Positions 12,379-25,041 of a stretch of 64,000 nucleotides of DNA are shown piece after piece; position 1 is the first letter of the stretch; every line of letters starts with the position of its first letter. The notes beneath the pieces were generated by a model. The model was not told where the DNA came from, did not search any database, and saw only the letters and a program-made list of their open reading frames with translations. The stretch comes from an uncultured Aurantimonas sp. (GTDB lineage: Bacteria; Pseudomonadota; Alphaproteobacteria; Rhizobiales; Rhizobiaceae). The position numbers and the translations under genes were made by a program. The stretch covers positions 157,574 through 221,573 of the forward strand of contig CANKZU010000006.1 of the NCBI GenBank assembly GCA_947488615.1, written 5' to 3'.

Positions 12379-12406
12379 AAGGCCCGCCGGTTTGGCGGCG
12401 GGCCTT
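12379..12406 (-). terminator. Rho-independent terminator after ftsZ
   Basis: A perfect ten- to eleven-base stem (12379-12389 with 12396-12406) with a six-base loop is followed on the minus strand by a T-rich stretch (TTTCTGCTTTC). It ends the division operon 26 nt after the ftsZ stop. Confidence 0.85.
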
Positions 12407-12431
12407 GTGTCAAACTGGTAACAGTGAGGGG

Positions 12432-13976
<1,545 letters not shown>

Positions 13977-14099
13977 ATCCTGTTCCTCTATCGCAGTTTC
14001 GGGCCGTTTCGCCGCGCGGCCGTTCGCTTTGTCATTTGCTGCGGCGCGCGGCGCGCACCGTATGTTTTCGCGGCTGGACGGAAGTCCGGCCACGCTGTG

Positions 14100-15428
14100 T
14101 CAAAGGCTCCGCCGGAGCCAGGATCCGAAACGTCCCGTCCTGGTGTTCTGGTCGAGCGCGAAGGCCGCGATCGATGATTGGCCGGTGTTCTCGCGATGGG
14201 CGACCTGCGGGTAGATCAGCAGGCCGACCGAGGTCGCGAAGGCTGGCCCTTTGTTGGATGGATTGAGCCCGGCAACCCCGACCGGTCGCCCGAGCCGAAC
14301 ATTGCGCTGAAGGATGCTGCGCGCCGTGTCACTCATGCCGGCAAGCTGGCTGGCCCCGCCGGTCAAGACGACGCGCTTGCCGATGACGTGGCCGAGCCCT
14401 GAGGCGGCCAGACGATCGCGGACGAGCTCCAAGGTTTCCTCGACGCGTGGCCGGATGATCCTGGCGATCAGCGAACGCGCGACGGTGGTCTTGGAGTCGT
14501 GCCCGCCCTCTTCCCCGAGCGGCACGACAGGCACCCTGTCGTCGTCCTGCATCAACTCGCTCAGCGTGCAGCCGTGCATGACCTTGAGCCGCTCCGCGTC
14601 GGCCGGACGGATCGACAGGCCGCGGGCGAGATCCATGGTGATGTGGTTGCCGCCGAGCGCGACCTGATCGGCATAGACGAAGCGACCGTTCTGGAAGATC
14701 GCGATGGTCGTCGCGCCGCCCCCCATGTCGATGCAGGCCGACCCCATCGCCGCCTCATCTTCGACCAATGTCGACAGCGCGCTGGCATAGGGCGTCGCCA
14801 CAAAGGCCTCGACCATCAGCCGGGCGCGATTGACGACCGCCTCGAGATTGCGCAACGGTGTTTCCTCGGCGGTCAGCACATGCATGTCCGCGCCCAGCCG
14901 ATTGCCGCTCATGCCGACGACCTTGTCGAGCCCACTCTCGCTGTCGATCGACAAATCGAAGGCGAGCGAATGCAGCGCCACCCGACGCTCATCGAGCGGC
15001 ACCTTCGCGGCGAGACCGAGGACCTGTGAAACGTCAGTCTGGGAAACCTCCCCGACGATGTCGATCTCGGCAGCCCCGCGCAGGCTCTTGAGCCGGCCAG
15101 CCGTGACCGAGACGATGAGCGACTCGATGGTCAGTCCAGCCATCCGCTCGGCCGTGTCTACCGCGTGCCGGACCGACTGCTCCGCTGCGTCGAGATCGAC
15201 GACCACGCCCGACTTGATGCCATGCGAGCGCTGGTGACCAACGCCGATCACCTCGATCGTATGGGTACGGCCAGGTAACATCTCGCTGGCGACACGCGGC
15301 GTCAGCCGAGCGATCAGGCAAGAGACCTTTTCCGAGCCGACATCCAGAACGGAGATGACGCGGGAGCGGCGCTTCGGCAGCGCCTTGATGCGCGGAAGTT
15401 CGTCCCGGCCACGTTGAAACAGACTCAT
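14100..15428 (-). CDS. ftsA: Cell division protein FtsA
   Basis: A 442-residue actin-like ATPase that tethers FtsZ to the membrane. The early D-V-G-S-E-K-V phosphate-binding segment, the I-D-M-G-G-G-T-T phosphate-2 motif at about 217-224 and a C-terminal basic amphipathic tail (F-G-S-W-L-R-R-S) fit the family. Its ATG overlaps the ftsQ stop by 4 nt. Confidence 0.97.
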   Translation of the reverse strand: MSLFQRGRDELPRIKALPKRRSRVISVLDVGSEKVSCLIARLTPRVASEMLPGRTHTIEVIGVGHQRSHGIKSGVVVDLDAAEQSVRHAVDTAERMAGLTIESLIVSVTAGRLKSLRGAAEIDIVGEVSQTDVSQVLGLAAKVPLDERRVALHSLAFDLSIDSESGLDKVVGMSGNRLGADMHVLTAEETPLRNLEAVVNRARLMVEAFVATPYASALSTLVEDEAAMGSACIDMGGGATTIAIFQNGRFVYADQVALGGNHITMDLARGLSIRPADAERLKVMHGCTLSELMQDDDRVPVVPLGEEGGHDSKTTVARSLIARIIRPRVEETLELVRDRLAASGLGHVIGKRVVLTGGASQLAGMSDTARSILQRNVRLGRPVGVAGLNPSNKGPAFATSVGLLIYPQVAHRENTGQSSIAAFALDQNTRTGRFGSWLRRSL

Positions 15429-16339
15429 ACCGGGTCATCCTTCCGGCTACGCTTGAAAATCTTCTCACGCTCTTTCAGAGCGGCATTGCGCCGAACCAGC
15501 GCGTCGGGCGTGAGCTTGATCACGATTCGATCGGCAAGCCGCATGTCGACTGCGGCGATGTCACGCGACAAAAGCCCATTCTCCCGGTCCATCCGCGCCA
15601 CCTCGGCCAATGCCTCGACTGGATCATCCTCGGGAAGCTCGATCGCGATGCTGTTTTCGAGCCGCAAGTCCCAGCGACGATTCCCGACCCGGATATACGC
15701 CTTCACCCTTGCGCGAAGCTCGGGCAGCACCTCCAGCTCGTCGAGGAGAGCGGCGGCGTGGGTCGCCGCGCCGGTCCCGACGACAACCGGCAGAGCGCCG
15801 AAACGGCCGGGTTCAAACGGCACGATCTCCTTGCCCTCGCGGTTGACCACCACGAACTCGCGCCCCTTTTGCCATACGGCGTAAGGGCGATGTTCGGACA
15901 GGGTGATCCTGACCCGGTCGGGCAAGATCTTGGCCACCGACGCGCGGTCGACCCAGGGCATTGCTTCCAGGGTCTGGCGGGCGGCGGCCGGGTCCAGCGA
16001 GAACAGGCTCTGAGAGCCGGTTTGCCAAAGCGCCTGCAAGACGTCGATCTCGGAGGTTTCCGAATTGCCCGTCACGTCGATCGCTTCGATCGGAAAGCCG
16101 AGCGGTTGAGCAATACCGTCGATGACCGCCACCGTATGGCCGCCCACCGACATACCGTAGACGAGGGTCGAGCCGATCACCACGGCGGCGAGCGCCCCGA
16201 ACCGCGGTATCGGCAGTCTCGCGACGCTGGCGGCGAGGCTGGAAGCCCGGCGCCCGGCGCGCAGCAAACGCAAAGTGAGCTGTCTCGGCGTACCGGCTCG
16301 TACGTCGTTCTGGCGGCGGTCGGCTGTCAGCGATTGCAT
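15425..16339 (-). CDS. ftsQ: Cell division protein FtsQ
   Basis: A 304-residue bitopic inner-membrane protein. A basic cytosolic tail is followed by one membrane segment (about residues 50-70), then a periplasmic POTRA domain ([11 protein letters not shown]) and the FtsQ beta domain. It links the divisome with FtsL/FtsB. The ATG at 16339 has GGAGG 7 nt upstream and overlaps the end of ddl by 13 nt. Confidence 0.95.
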   Translation of the reverse strand: MQSLTADRRQNDVRAGTPRQLTLRLLRAGRRASSLAASVARLPIPRFGALAAVVIGSTLVYGMSVGGHTVAVIDGIAQPLGFPIEAIDVTGNSETSEIDVLQALWQTGSQSLFSLDPAAARQTLEAMPWVDRASVAKILPDRVRITLSEHRPYAVWQKGREFVVVNREGKEIVPFEPGRFGALPVVVGTGAATHAAALLDELEVLPELRARVKAYIRVGNRRWDLRLENSIAIELPEDDPVEALAEVARMDRENGLLSRDIAAVDMRLADRIVIKLTPDALVRRNAALKEREKIFKRSRKDDPV

Positions 16340-17250
16340 GAGGCATCCTCCACCATCCAGGTCAGAAGCTCGGGGAAGGAATGGCCCGAGGCCGCGGCGA
16401 TATCGGGGACCAGCGAGGTCTCGGTCATGCCGGGCTGGGTGTTCACCTCCAGCCAAATCACCTCACCACCCTCGCCAAACCGGTCGTCGTAGCGAAAATC
16501 AGACCGCGAGACGCCGCGGCAACCGATCGCCTTGTGGGCGGCGAGAGACCATTCCTGAATGCGCCGCGCGACCTTGGCCGGTATCTTGGCCGGCACGACG
16601 TGGCTGGAGCCGCCGGGAACATACTTGGAATCGTAATCGTAGAAGACGTGCCCCTCGGTGAGGATCTCGCAGACTTCGAGCGCCACGTCGCCCATCACCG
16701 CGCAGGTCAGTTCCCGACCGGCGACGAAGCGTTCGACCATGACGATGTCGCCATAAGGCCATTCGTCGCTGGTGAGCTCCTGCGGCGGACGAACCTGGTC
16801 CTCGCGCACGATGAGCACGCCGAAGCTGGAGCCCTCGGCCACCGGCTTGACCACATAGGGCGGCGACAGAACGTGTTTACTGGCGGCGTCGAGGCGATGG
16901 CGCACCTTGGCTTCCGCCACCGGCACACCGGCCGCCTTGGCGACGGTTTTCGCTAGTTCCTTGTGCATGGCGAGCGCCGAGGCGAGCACGCCGGAATGGG
17001 TATAGGGGATCGCCAGATATTCGAGGATGCCTTGGATCGTGCCGTCCTCGCCATAGGGGCCGTGCAGGGCGTTGAAGGCGACATCGGGCTTCAGCTTGAC
17101 CAGCGCCTCGGCGACATCGCGGTCCACATCGACACGCGTCACCGCGTATCCGGCAGCCTGAAGCGCGTCGGCGCAGGCGTTGCCGGAAGCCAGGCTAACC
17201 GGCCGCTCCGACGAAAATCCACCCATCAATACCGCCACATGCTTGGCCAT
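16327..17250 (-). CDS. ddl: D-alanine-D-alanine ligase
   Basis: A 307-residue ATP-grasp enzyme that makes the D-Ala-D-Ala end of the peptidoglycan stem. Visible are the N-terminal [11 protein letters not shown] motif, the [16 protein letters not shown]-binding strand and the C-terminal E-V-N-T-Q-P-G-M-T metal-binding segment. It is the first gene of a ddl-ftsQ-ftsA-ftsZ run and has a CtrA-type box 58 bp upstream. Confidence 0.97.
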   Translation of the reverse strand: MAKHVAVLMGGFSSERPVSLASGNACADALQAAGYAVTRVDVDRDVAEALVKLKPDVAFNALHGPYGEDGTIQGILEYLAIPYTHSGVLASALAMHKELAKTVAKAAGVPVAEAKVRHRLDAASKHVLSPPYVVKPVAEGSSFGVLIVREDQVRPPQELTSDEWPYGDIVMVERFVAGRELTCAVMGDVALEVCEILTEGHVFYDYDSKYVPGGSSHVVPAKIPAKVARRIQEWSLAAHKAIGCRGVSRSDFRYDDRFGEGGEVIWLEVNTQPGMTETSLVPDIAAASGHSFPELLTWMVEDASCNR

Positions 17251-17307
17251 GAACCGCCCAATCCATTCCTCAAACGAGGCTAGAGGCCATTCATCGCAGG
17301 CGGATGG

Positions 17308-17322
17308 TTAAGCACCGGTTAA
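17308..17322. promoter_or_regulatory. CtrA-type box upstream of ddl-ftsQAZ
   Basis: A perfect TTAA-GCACCGG-TTAA, extended to TTAACC on the + strand and to TTAACCGG on the minus strand, lies 58 bp before the ddl ATG in a 156-bp gap. The position suits a CtrA-controlled promoter for ddl and the three fts genes behind it. Confidence 0.65.
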
Positions 17323-17406
17323 CCGACTGTGGCGAAAGCAAGATTTTCGTAAGAAGATCGTCCCTCGCGGGGAGGAAAAGGCTCTAGCGTGGCGCGATGA
17401 ACTGCC

Positions 17407-18510
17407 TTAATTTTCCAGATTTCGCGCCGCCTCGATTGCCGTTTGCGCCTCCTCACGATCACCCTTCTCGACCGCCGGAGCCACCTGCCGTTCGGCGATC
17501 TCGGGCGCGTGACAGAGTTCGGCCAGGATCGGATAATGATCTGAACCGAATGCGGGCAGCTTTTCATAACGGAGCAGTCCGAAATCAGCTTGGTACAACA
17601 CCTGGTCCAGCGGCCAGGCCATGATCCAGCTTTGCGCGTCGTAGGTCGGGTAGACTCCGCGACCGACGCGCGGGTCCAACAGCGAGCCCAGGCGCATCGC
17701 ACGTCTGGTGATGCGCTCCCACGGAACGGCATTGAAATCGCCGGCGAGTATGGTGGGCCGGTCGGACGAGGCCGCCGCCAGGGCCGCCGCGGCGAGGTGG
17801 CCGTCGCGCATCGTGGTCGGTCGCGCCCAACTCTGCGGCGGTCGTGGATGCAGGCCGATGAACTGGACCTCGCCCTGCGTTGGAAGTGTGACGCCAGAAA
17901 CAATGGTCGGCGTGTCGGCGCCGAAATAGAACTCCACCTGGGGGGCAATCAAAGGATATCGCGACAGGACGTGCATCCCATAATACGCGGCTTCGACCGG
18001 GATATGCTGAATACTGAAGGGGTACTCCTCGTGCAGCGTCGCGAGTTGCTCGTCCCACCACTGATTGGTTTCCATGACCAGGAGAATGTCAGGCCGAGCT
18101 TCCTTTACCACCCGCAGAAACTCCTCCGCCCGCCGATTCGACTTCTGGACGTTCGCGCTCATCACCCGGACACGGGCATTTTCGCTACAGGCCTCTATTT
18201 CGGCTGCCATCGGCTCCACGAGGGGCGTGTATGGGTAGAGGCGGTAACCCTGATAGATCAGAGCGGTCGTGGCGAGGATGATCGCAGTCATCAAGGTCGT
18301 GCCACTTCCACCGCCGAGGAATGCGTAGAGCACCAGGACTATGGTAAGACTGATCGTCAACTGGAGGCGCGGAAAATCGAGAAACCGTATCCACCAGCGG
18401 TTGGATTCCATGATCGGCAGAAGCGAGCCAACAGCCAATGCGACGAGGAGTAGCAGAAGTAAAAAACGTATCGCTTTCAATGGCAGCGACGTCGCGTTTC
18501 GTTCGTTCAT
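17407..18510 (-). CDS. Membrane-anchored endonuclease/exonuclease/phosphatase (EEP) family protein
   Basis: A 367-residue protein with three membrane segments (about residues 13-32, 48-65 and 70-88) followed by a periplasm- or cytosol-facing EEP hydrolase domain. Catalytic elements are visible: N120 (M-S-A-N-V-Q), E147 (V-M-E-T-N-Q), G-D-F-N-A-V-P-W near 265 and G-S-D-H-Y-P-I near 327. Such enzymes cleave phosphodiesters in DNA, inositol phosphates or lipids; the substrate here is unknown. It lies between murB and ddl, which are usually adjacent or nearly so in this order, with 280 and 156 bp of free DNA on either side. Confidence 0.8.
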   Translation of the reverse strand: MNERNATSLPLKAIRFLLLLLLVALAVGSLLPIMESNRWWIRFLDFPRLQLTISLTIVLVLYAFLGGGSGTTLMTAIILATTALIYQGYRLYPYTPLVEPMAAEIEACSENARVRVMSANVQKSNRRAEEFLRVVKEARPDILLVMETNQWWDEQLATLHEEYPFSIQHIPVEAAYYGMHVLSRYPLIAPQVEFYFGADTPTIVSGVTLPTQGEVQFIGLHPRPPQSWARPTTMRDGHLAAAALAAASSDRPTILAGDFNAVPWERITRRAMRLGSLLDPRVGRGVYPTYDAQSWIMAWPLDQVLYQADFGLLRYEKLPAFGSDHYPILAELCHAPEIAERQVAPAVEKGDREEAQTAIEAARNLEN

Positions 18511-18790
18511 GTCATCCCGCCGGTTGCCGCGACTGCGCGCCCCGTTGCTCCGCCCCTAGCAATCCACCGTAAGCCGAGAGGTTCCCGAGAGAAGCGCGGC
18601 GTTCGACCGAGCGGACTTACGCAACGCTCACGGGTTCGCCACGACGGGTGCCGGCGACCGGCCGGAGCGCGCGCGAACGCATGTGCGGTCGAGCGTAGAG
18701 GCTGCGATCGCACGGAACTCGCCCATCATCAATCGAGACGTTCAGAGTCATTTCCCCTCGCCGCGGAAACCATGGAATCATGCGTCGAGG

Positions 18791-19750
18791 CTAGACCCGT
18801 CCGAGGAACGGTTCCACGACACGCCCATCGGCAAAGCGGCCGAGCCGCTTGATCTCCCAGTCGAGCCGGATGCCGGAGGTCTCGAGCACCCGCGCACGCA
18901 CGGTCTCGCCGAGGCATTCCAGATCGTAACCCGTGGCTGTGCCGGTATTGATCATGAAGTTGCAGTGCATTTCTGACATCTGCGCCCCGCCGACGATGAG
19001 ACCGCGGCAACCGGCCTTGTCGACTTCCTTCCAGGCAGAGGTTCCCGGGGGGTTCTTGAAGGTCGAGCCGCCGGTTTTCTCGCGAATCGGCTGGACCGTT
19101 TCGCGGTGCTCCTGGACCGCGTCCATCTTCGTGCGGATGTCGTCCTTGTCCGCTGCGTAACCGTCAAGGATCGCCGAGGTGAAGATCAGCTCGGGCGCCG
19201 CGTCGGAATGCCGATAGGCATAGCCCATCTCCGCATTGGACAGAATGTGGACATTGCCCTTGCGGTCGAGCGCGCGAACCTCGCGGACCCGCTCACAGGT
19301 CTCGACGCCATTGGCCCCGGCGTTCATGCGAAGCGCCCCGCCGACCGCGCCGGGAATGCCGTGATAGAAATGAAAACCGCCGATGCCGGCTTCCAGCGCC
19401 GTCGCCGCCAGCCGCTTGTCGGGCGTCGCGGCGCCAGCGCGGATCGCCGTCTCGCCGATCGCCTCGGCGGTGCCGAAGCCCTTGGCGGACAAGCGGATGA
19501 CCACGCCGGGCACGCCGCCGTCGCGCACCAACAGGTTGGAGCCGATACCGACGACGAGGACGGGCACCTCGTCGGGCAACGCCGCCAGAAACCCGGCGAG
19601 ATCCGCCTCGTCGGCTGGCTGAAACAACAGCTCCGCCGGGCCGCCCGCCCGAAACCAGGTTATCTTGTCCATGCCCGCGCCGGGCGTCAGCCTGCCGCGA
19701 ACGCCGCTGAGCCGATCGCCGAGACCTGTCAGCATTGCCTCGCCATCCAT
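18791..19750 (-). CDS. murB: UDP-N-acetylenolpyruvoylglucosamine reductase MurB
   Basis: A 319-residue FAD enzyme that reduces UDP-GlcNAc-enolpyruvate to UDP-MurNAc. FAD-binding segments [13 protein letters not shown] and [15 protein letters not shown] are present, as is the type II pattern ending near G-G-S-T-F-K-N-P. The ATG shares one base with the murC stop (TGATG). An upstream in-frame start at 19804 would overlap murC by 55 nt and is not preferred. Confidence 0.96.
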   Translation of the reverse strand: MDGEAMLTGLGDRLSGVRGRLTPGAGMDKITWFRAGGPAELLFQPADEADLAGFLAALPDEVPVLVVGIGSNLLVRDGGVPGVVIRLSAKGFGTAEAIGETAIRAGAATPDKRLAATALEAGIGGFHFYHGIPGAVGGALRMNAGANGVETCERVREVRALDRKGNVHILSNAEMGYAYRHSDAAPELIFTSAILDGYAADKDDIRTKMDAVQEHRETVQPIREKTGGSTFKNPPGTSAWKEVDKAGCRGLIVGGAQMSEMHCNFMINTGTATGYDLECLGETVRARVLETSGIRLDWEIKRLGRFADGRVVEPFLGRV

Positions 19751-21165
19751 CAGCTGCCGCCTCCGTTGAGTGCGGCCAGCTCCTTCGGCAGCGCATAGGC
19801 CCACTGGGTGATCGAGCCGGCGCCGAGGCAGACGACCATGTCGTCCGACTTGGCGATCCCGTGGATCAACGGCGCGAGGTCCTCTGGCCCGCCGATCAGG
19901 CGGGCGTCGCGGTGTCCGCCAAGCTTGAGACGCTCGACCAGGATTTCCGAGCTGACAAAACCGATCGGCTCTTCGCCGGCGGCGTAGACCGGCGCGATGA
20001 TCACGGTGTCGGCGTCGTTGAAGCAGGCCGCGAAATCAGGGAACAGCGCCTGCAGCCGGGAATAACGATGCGGCTGCACGACCGCGATGACCCGCCCCTT
20101 GGCCGAGGCTCGCGCCGCCGCCAGAACAGCACGAATCTCGACCGGATGGTGGCCGTAGTCGTCGTAGATGTCGACGCCGCCGACATTGCCGGTATGGGTG
20201 AAGCGGCGCTTGACACCGCTGAAGCCATCAAGCCCCTTGCGGATCGCCTCCGCCGGGATGTTCAACCGATGTGCCACAGCAATCGCGGCGGTCGCGTTGG
20301 ACACGTTATGGCGGCCCGGCATCGGCAGGACGAGGTTCTCGATCTGCTCGGTGGCTCCGGTCACCCGATCGCGAATGGTGATGTCGAAGCGGGATTTCGG
20401 GCCTTCGGTTTGAAGGTTTTCGAAGCGCACGTCGGCCTGTGGACTCTCGCCATAGGTGATGACCCGGCGATCCTCGATCTCGGAGATGAGCGTCTGCACT
20501 ACGGGGTGGTCGATGCACATCACCGCGAAACCGTAGAACGGAACATTCTCGACGAATGTTCGAAACGCCGCACGGACGGCGTCGAAGGTGCCATAATGGT
20601 CGAGATGCTCGGGATCGATGTTGGTGACGACGGCGACATCGGCCGGCAGCTTCAGGAAGGTGCCGTCGGATTCGTCCGCCTCGACGACCATCCAGTCGCC
20701 CTCGCCCATTCGCGCATTGGTGCCGTAGGCATTGATGATGCCGCCATTGACGACGGTCGGATCAAGGCCGCCGGCGTCGAGCAGCGTCGCCACCATCGAG
20801 GTGGTGGTGGTCTTGCCATGGGTGCCGCCAATGGCGATCGCTTGGCGAAAGCGCATCAGCTCGGCCAGCATCTCGGCGCGCCGCACGATCGGCAGCAGCC
20901 GTTCCCGGGCCGCTTCCAGCTCCGGATTCGAGCGCTTGATCGCGGTCGAGACAACCACCACCTCAGCGAGGCCCAGATTTTCGGCGGCGTGGCCGACGGC
21001 GACATGGACGCCCAACTCGCGCAGGCGCTGGACGTTGGCGTTTTCGCTCTGGTCGGAACCCTGGACGGTGTAGCCGAGATTGAGCAGCACCTCGGCGATG
21101 CCGCTCATCCCAATACCGCCAATCCCGATGAAGTGGACCGGTCCGATGTTCGGCGGCATTTTCAT
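19750..21165 (-). CDS. murC: UDP-N-acetylmuramate-L-alanine ligase MurC
   Basis: A 471-residue Mur ligase adding L-alanine to UDP-MurNAc. It has the Rossmann start [12 protein letters not shown] and the ATP-binding [11 protein letters not shown]. The N-terminal ATG at 21165 has GGGGGAT upstream. It begins 34 nt after murG. Confidence 0.97.
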   Translation of the reverse strand: MKMPPNIGPVHFIGIGGIGMSGIAEVLLNLGYTVQGSDQSENANVQRLRELGVHVAVGHAAENLGLAEVVVVSTAIKRSNPELEAARERLLPIVRRAEMLAELMRFRQAIAIGGTHGKTTTTSMVATLLDAGGLDPTVVNGGIINAYGTNARMGEGDWMVVEADESDGTFLKLPADVAVVTNIDPEHLDHYGTFDAVRAAFRTFVENVPFYGFAVMCIDHPVVQTLISEIEDRRVITYGESPQADVRFENLQTEGPKSRFDITIRDRVTGATEQIENLVLPMPGRHNVSNATAAIAVAHRLNIPAEAIRKGLDGFSGVKRRFTHTGNVGGVDIYDDYGHHPVEIRAVLAAARASAKGRVIAVVQPHRYSRLQALFPDFAACFNDADTVIIAPVYAAGEEPIGFVSSEILVERLKLGGHRDARLIGGPEDLAPLIHGIAKSDDMVVCLGAGSITQWAYALPKELAALNGGGS

Positions 21166-21199
21166 GGCCGCATCCCCCTGTATTATAAAGAATTTCGGT

Positions 21200-22294
21200 C
21201 TATTTGCCGGCCCGGGGCATAGCTGCAACGAGGTCGGCAAGCAACCGCGCCGCATCGGGAATACCGGTCGCCTTCGCCGCGGCCGCCATGGTCGCGGCCC
21301 TCTCAGGGTCGGCGGCGATCTCCGCGATCAGGCCGGCCAGCCGGTCGGCGGAAAGCTCCGCCTGCCGCACGACCAGCGCGCCGCCCTCGGCCTCGAGCTT
21401 GGCGGCATTCGCGGCCTGATCATGGTCGAGGGCATAGGGATAAGGCACCAGGATCGCCGGTCGCCCGATCACCGCCAATTCGGACACCGTGGAGGCACCC
21501 GAGCGGCTGATCACCAGATGCGCGGCCGCAAGTCGTTCGGACATGTCGGTGAAGAATGGGGCGACGGTCGCCGGAATGCCGCGCTCCTCATAGAATTTCC
21601 TGACGCCCACCTCGTCGTCGCTGCGCGCCTGCTGGGTGACGACGAGCCGCTTTCGCAGTTCCTCGGGCAGGCGTTCGATCGCCGCGGGAATGCGCTCGGA
21701 AAAGAACTGCGCGCCTTGGCTTCCTCCGAAGACCACCAGATTGAACCGCCCACCCGGCTCGGCCGGCCGGTATGGCGTCTTCGCGGCCTCCAGGATCGGC
21801 GGGCGGACCGGATTGCCGGTCACAGTGATCTTGGCCGCGATCTCCGGATCTGCCTGGTCCTGCGGGATGCCGGCGGCGATGCGATCGACGCGGGAGCCGA
21901 GGAACCGGTTCGCGCGCCCCATCACCGCGTTCTGCTCATGGATCAGCGTCGGCCGGCCGGCGCGGAGCGCCGCCATCAGCGGCGGCACCGTCGGATAACC
22001 GCCGAAACCGACGACGACCGCCGGTCGCAGACGACGCACCAGATCGCCGGCTTCGCGGAAGCCGCGCCATAGCGTCCACAGGGCGGATGCGATGTTGAGC
22101 GGGTTTTTCGAGGCGAAGGTCGCTGAGCGCACGCGATGCACCGCCTTGACCGGGAAGCGATCGGCGAAGCGGCCCGCCCGATCGTCGGTGACGAGATGAA
22201 CCTCGAAGCCGCGCGCGACGAGCTCATGCGCGAGGGCTTCGGCCGGAAAGAGATGACCGCCGGTGCCGCCAGCGGAGAGAAGGATCGTTGTCAT
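21200..22294 (-). CDS. murG: Lipid II synthase MurG
   Basis: A 364-residue peripheral membrane glycosyltransferase that adds GlcNAc to lipid I. Diagnostic are the first glycine-rich loop G-G-T-G-G-H-L-F-P, the second V-F-G-G-S-Q-G-A, and the C-terminal [11 protein letters not shown] donor-binding segment. It starts 179 bp after ftsW, the longest gap in this half of the cluster, so a promoter may lie there. Confidence 0.97.
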   Translation of the reverse strand: MTTILLSAGGTGGHLFPAEALAHELVARGFEVHLVTDDRAGRFADRFPVKAVHRVRSATFASKNPLNIASALWTLWRGFREAGDLVRRLRPAVVVGFGGYPTVPPLMAALRAGRPTLIHEQNAVMGRANRFLGSRVDRIAAGIPQDQADPEIAAKITVTGNPVRPPILEAAKTPYRPAEPGGRFNLVVFGGSQGAQFFSERIPAAIERLPEELRKRLVVTQQARSDDEVGVRKFYEERGIPATVAPFFTDMSERLAAAHLVISRSGASTVSELAVIGRPAILVPYPYALDHDQAANAAKLEAEGGALVVRQAELSADRLAGLIAEIAADPERAATMAAAAKATGIPDAARLLADLVAAMPRAGK

Positions 22295-22473
22295 CGCGGA
22301 AAAAGGTGGCCTTTCGGATCTGATCTGCCGGCGCGTCCTTCCTACGGCCCGATAGGACCAGCGGACGCGTCGGCAATTCGCTGGCACAATGCGAGATCGC
22401 ACCGCCCGTTCCAGACATGATGAAAGAAACCCGAATGCCTTCCTCTCAGCCTCGCTCCCGGTCTACTGCCGCC

Positions 22474-23628
22474 TCAGGCGGCGTGCAACTGGTAGGTCCG
22501 CTCCATCAGCCGGTCGGTATGCGAGCGGTTCTCCGGCCGACGCCGCGTCAGCGCAAGGATAAATCCCGCCGATATGGCGATCGCCAGCATCGACGATCCG
22601 CCATAGGAGATGAATGGCAGCGTCATGCCCTTGGCCGGCATCAATTGCAGATTCACCGCCATATTGATGATCGATTGCAGGCCAAAGAGCAGGACCAGGC
22701 CCGAAATCGCCAGCCTATCGAAGATGTCGCGCTGGGCGAGCGCCGCCGACAGGCCGCGAATCACGATGAAAGCGAAGATCGATGCCACCAGCATGCAGGC
22801 GATGATGCCGAATTCCTCGGCAAGAACCGCGAAGGCGAAATCCGTGTGGCTATCCGGGAGCATGCGTTTGACCGTGCCCTCACCCGGACCCTGGCCAAAC
22901 CAGCCGCCCCGCATGATCGCCTCGCGCGCGGTGTCGGTCTGAAAGGTGTCACCCTCGCCGGTCAAAAACCGGTCGATGCGACTGGCGACATGGGGAAAGG
23001 CGACATAGGCAAGCAGCGAGCCACCGAGCGCGGCGCCTCCGAGCAGCGCGATCCACAACCACGGCATGCCGGCCATGAAGAACAAGCCGCCCCAGGCGGC
23101 CGTCGCGAGTATGGTCTGGCCGAGGTCGGGCTGCGCCACGAGCAGCGCGACGACCACGAGAAGCAGGATCAGCGCGAACAGGTTGCCGGGAATATCGGGG
23201 CGGCGTTGCTTTTCGGCGAACAGCCAGGCGCAGATCACCACGAAGGCCGGCTTCATGAATTCCGACGGCTGGATGTTGAGCGGACCGAAATCGATCCAGC
23301 GGCGCGAGCCCTTGATCTCCATGCCGACGAACAGCGCCAACACCATCAGCATGAGCGACGCCGCCAAAATCAGCAACGAGGCGCGGCGCACACCCCGCGA
23401 GCTCAGCAGCGAACAACCGAACATGACCAAAGCCGTTGGGATGAGGAAGGCGGCATGACGCTTGACGAAGTGGAAAGGTTCGACGCCGATGCGCTCGGCG
23501 ACCGGAGGGCTGGCGGCGAAGGAAAACACCAGGCCGCCGACCAGAAGTATCAGGAAGGCCGCCAAGAACCAGCGATCGACGCCCCACCACCACTCGCTGA
23601 TCACGCCTCGTTTGACCCGGCTCGTCAT
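22474..23628 (-). CDS. ftsW: SEDS peptidoglycan polymerase FtsW
   Basis: A 384-residue polytopic membrane protein with about ten membrane segments. The SEDS signature A-W-L-F-A-E-K-Q and the late loop with F-I-S-Y-G-G-S-S-M are visible. With FtsI it polymerises septal peptidoglycan from lipid II. The ATG overlaps the murD stop by 4 nt. Confidence 0.97.
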   Translation of the reverse strand: MTSRVKRGVISEWWWGVDRWFLAAFLILLVGGLVFSFAASPPVAERIGVEPFHFVKRHAAFLIPTALVMFGCSLLSSRGVRRASLLILAASLMLMVLALFVGMEIKGSRRWIDFGPLNIQPSEFMKPAFVVICAWLFAEKQRRPDIPGNLFALILLLVVVALLVAQPDLGQTILATAAWGGLFFMAGMPWLWIALLGGAALGGSLLAYVAFPHVASRIDRFLTGEGDTFQTDTAREAIMRGGWFGQGPGEGTVKRMLPDSHTDFAFAVLAEEFGIIACMLVASIFAFIVIRGLSAALAQRDIFDRLAISGLVLLFGLQSIINMAVNLQLMPAKGMTLPFISYGGSSMLAIAISAGFILALTRRRPENRSHTDRLMERTYQLHAA

Positions 23629-25037
23629 GATTCCCCCTTGTGCGCCATCTCGATGCCTGCGAGCGCGCCCACCGCCTCGCGGAACGCATCGCCCCGCACT
23701 TCGAAATTGCGAAACTGGTCGAAACTGGCGCAGGCCGGGGACAGGAGTATGACGCTCTCCTGCCCGGACCCACCTTCGCTCGCCTCGGCGTCGGCCGCCG
23801 CGTGTTCGACCGCAATGGCAAGCGTACCGGAGATTTCGTAAGGAATTCGTTTACCAAGAGTCGCGGCGAAGGCGGGCGCAGCCTCACCGATCAGATAGGC
23901 CTTGGCGATTCGAGGAAAATACGGCGCCAGCGTCGCGATACCGCCGTCCTTCGCCAGCCCGCCTGCGATCCAGTGGATACGCGGGAAAGCCGCGAGCGCC
24001 GGCGCGGCGGCCTCGGCATTGGTGGCCTTGGAATCATTGACGAAAAGAACCCGGCCGCGACGCCCGACCTCCTCCATCCGGTGCGCCAATCCCGGGAAAC
24101 TTTCGAGACCCGCGCGAATTTCGGCATCCGACAGCCCGACCGCGGTCAGGGCGGCAACCGCCGCAGCGGCGTTCTGGGCATTGTGGCGACCGCGCAGGGA
24201 ACCGATCGCGGTAAGGTCGAAGAATGCGTCGTCAGTTCCCGTCACTCGGCGCCGAAGCATCCGGCCATCGAAGTCGACGCCGGGGCCGTTAGCTTCCCCT
24301 TGCGAGATCCGCACCACGGTCCTGCCCTCGGATTCCAGCTCGTCGGCGATCTGCCGACACGGCGCGTCATCGACGCCGATGACGGCCAGACCAGAGCCGG
24401 CGACGAGGCGGGCCTTGATCGCGGCGTAATTGCCCATCGATCCATGCCGGTCGAGATGGTCCGGCGTCAGGTTGAGCAGGATGCCAACCGAGGGCTCCAG
24501 CGTCGGCGCCAGATCGATCTGATAGGACGAGCACTCGACGACGTAGTGGCGCTCGGGCGCCGGCGGATCGAGGGTCATGACGGCGACGCCGATATTGCCA
24601 CCGAACTGCGTGTCCCGCCCGTTCCAGCGCAGGCAATGGGCGATCAGTGCGGTGGTCGTCGACTTGCCGTTGGTGCCGGTGATCGCGATGAAGGGCGATG
24701 ACGGCGCGTCGGCGCGGCGCTCGCGACTGAACAGCTCGATGTCGCCGATCACCTCGACACCGGCGACGCGGGCAAGCTCTACCGTCCAGTGGGGCTTGGG
24801 ATGGGTGAGCGGCACACCAGGCGACAGAACGAAGGCGGCAAAGCGCGACCAGTCGGCGTCGCGCAGATCTCCCGTCGGGATCGCCTCGGCGCGCGCAGCT
24901 TCGACACTCGCCGGATTGTCGTCGAAGGCAACCACGTTTGCGCCACCCTCGACCAGCGCTCGCGCCGTCGCGCGGCCGGAGCCGCCGAGCCCGAAGAGGG
25001 CGACCGATTGTCCGGAAAAGGAACGCGCCGGGATCAT
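23625..25037 (-). CDS. murD: UDP-N-acetylmuramoylalanine-D-glutamate ligase MurD
   Basis: A 470-residue Mur ligase. The N-terminal Rossmann motif G-L-G-G-S-G-R-A and the ATP loop [10 protein letters not shown] are present, as is the C-terminal [12 protein letters not shown] signature typical of MurD. It starts 4 nt after mraY and its end overlaps ftsW. Confidence 0.97.
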   Translation of the reverse strand: MIPARSFSGQSVALFGLGGSGRATARALVEGGANVVAFDDNPASVEAARAEAIPTGDLRDADWSRFAAFVLSPGVPLTHPKPHWTVELARVAGVEVIGDIELFSRERRADAPSSPFIAITGTNGKSTTTALIAHCLRWNGRDTQFGGNIGVAVMTLDPPAPERHYVVECSSYQIDLAPTLEPSVGILLNLTPDHLDRHGSMGNYAAIKARLVAGSGLAVIGVDDAPCRQIADELESEGRTVVRISQGEANGPGVDFDGRMLRRRVTGTDDAFFDLTAIGSLRGRHNAQNAAAAVAALTAVGLSDAEIRAGLESFPGLAHRMEEVGRRGRVLFVNDSKATNAEAAAPALAAFPRIHWIAGGLAKDGGIATLAPYFPRIAKAYLIGEAAPAFAATLGKRIPYEISGTLAIAVEHAAADAEASEGGSGQESVILLSPACASFDQFRNFEVRGDAFREAVGALAGIEMAHKGES

Positions 25038-25041
25038 CGCC

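Noticed and set aside
19735..21222. Plus-strand frame of 495 codons
   Set aside because: Antisense to murC.
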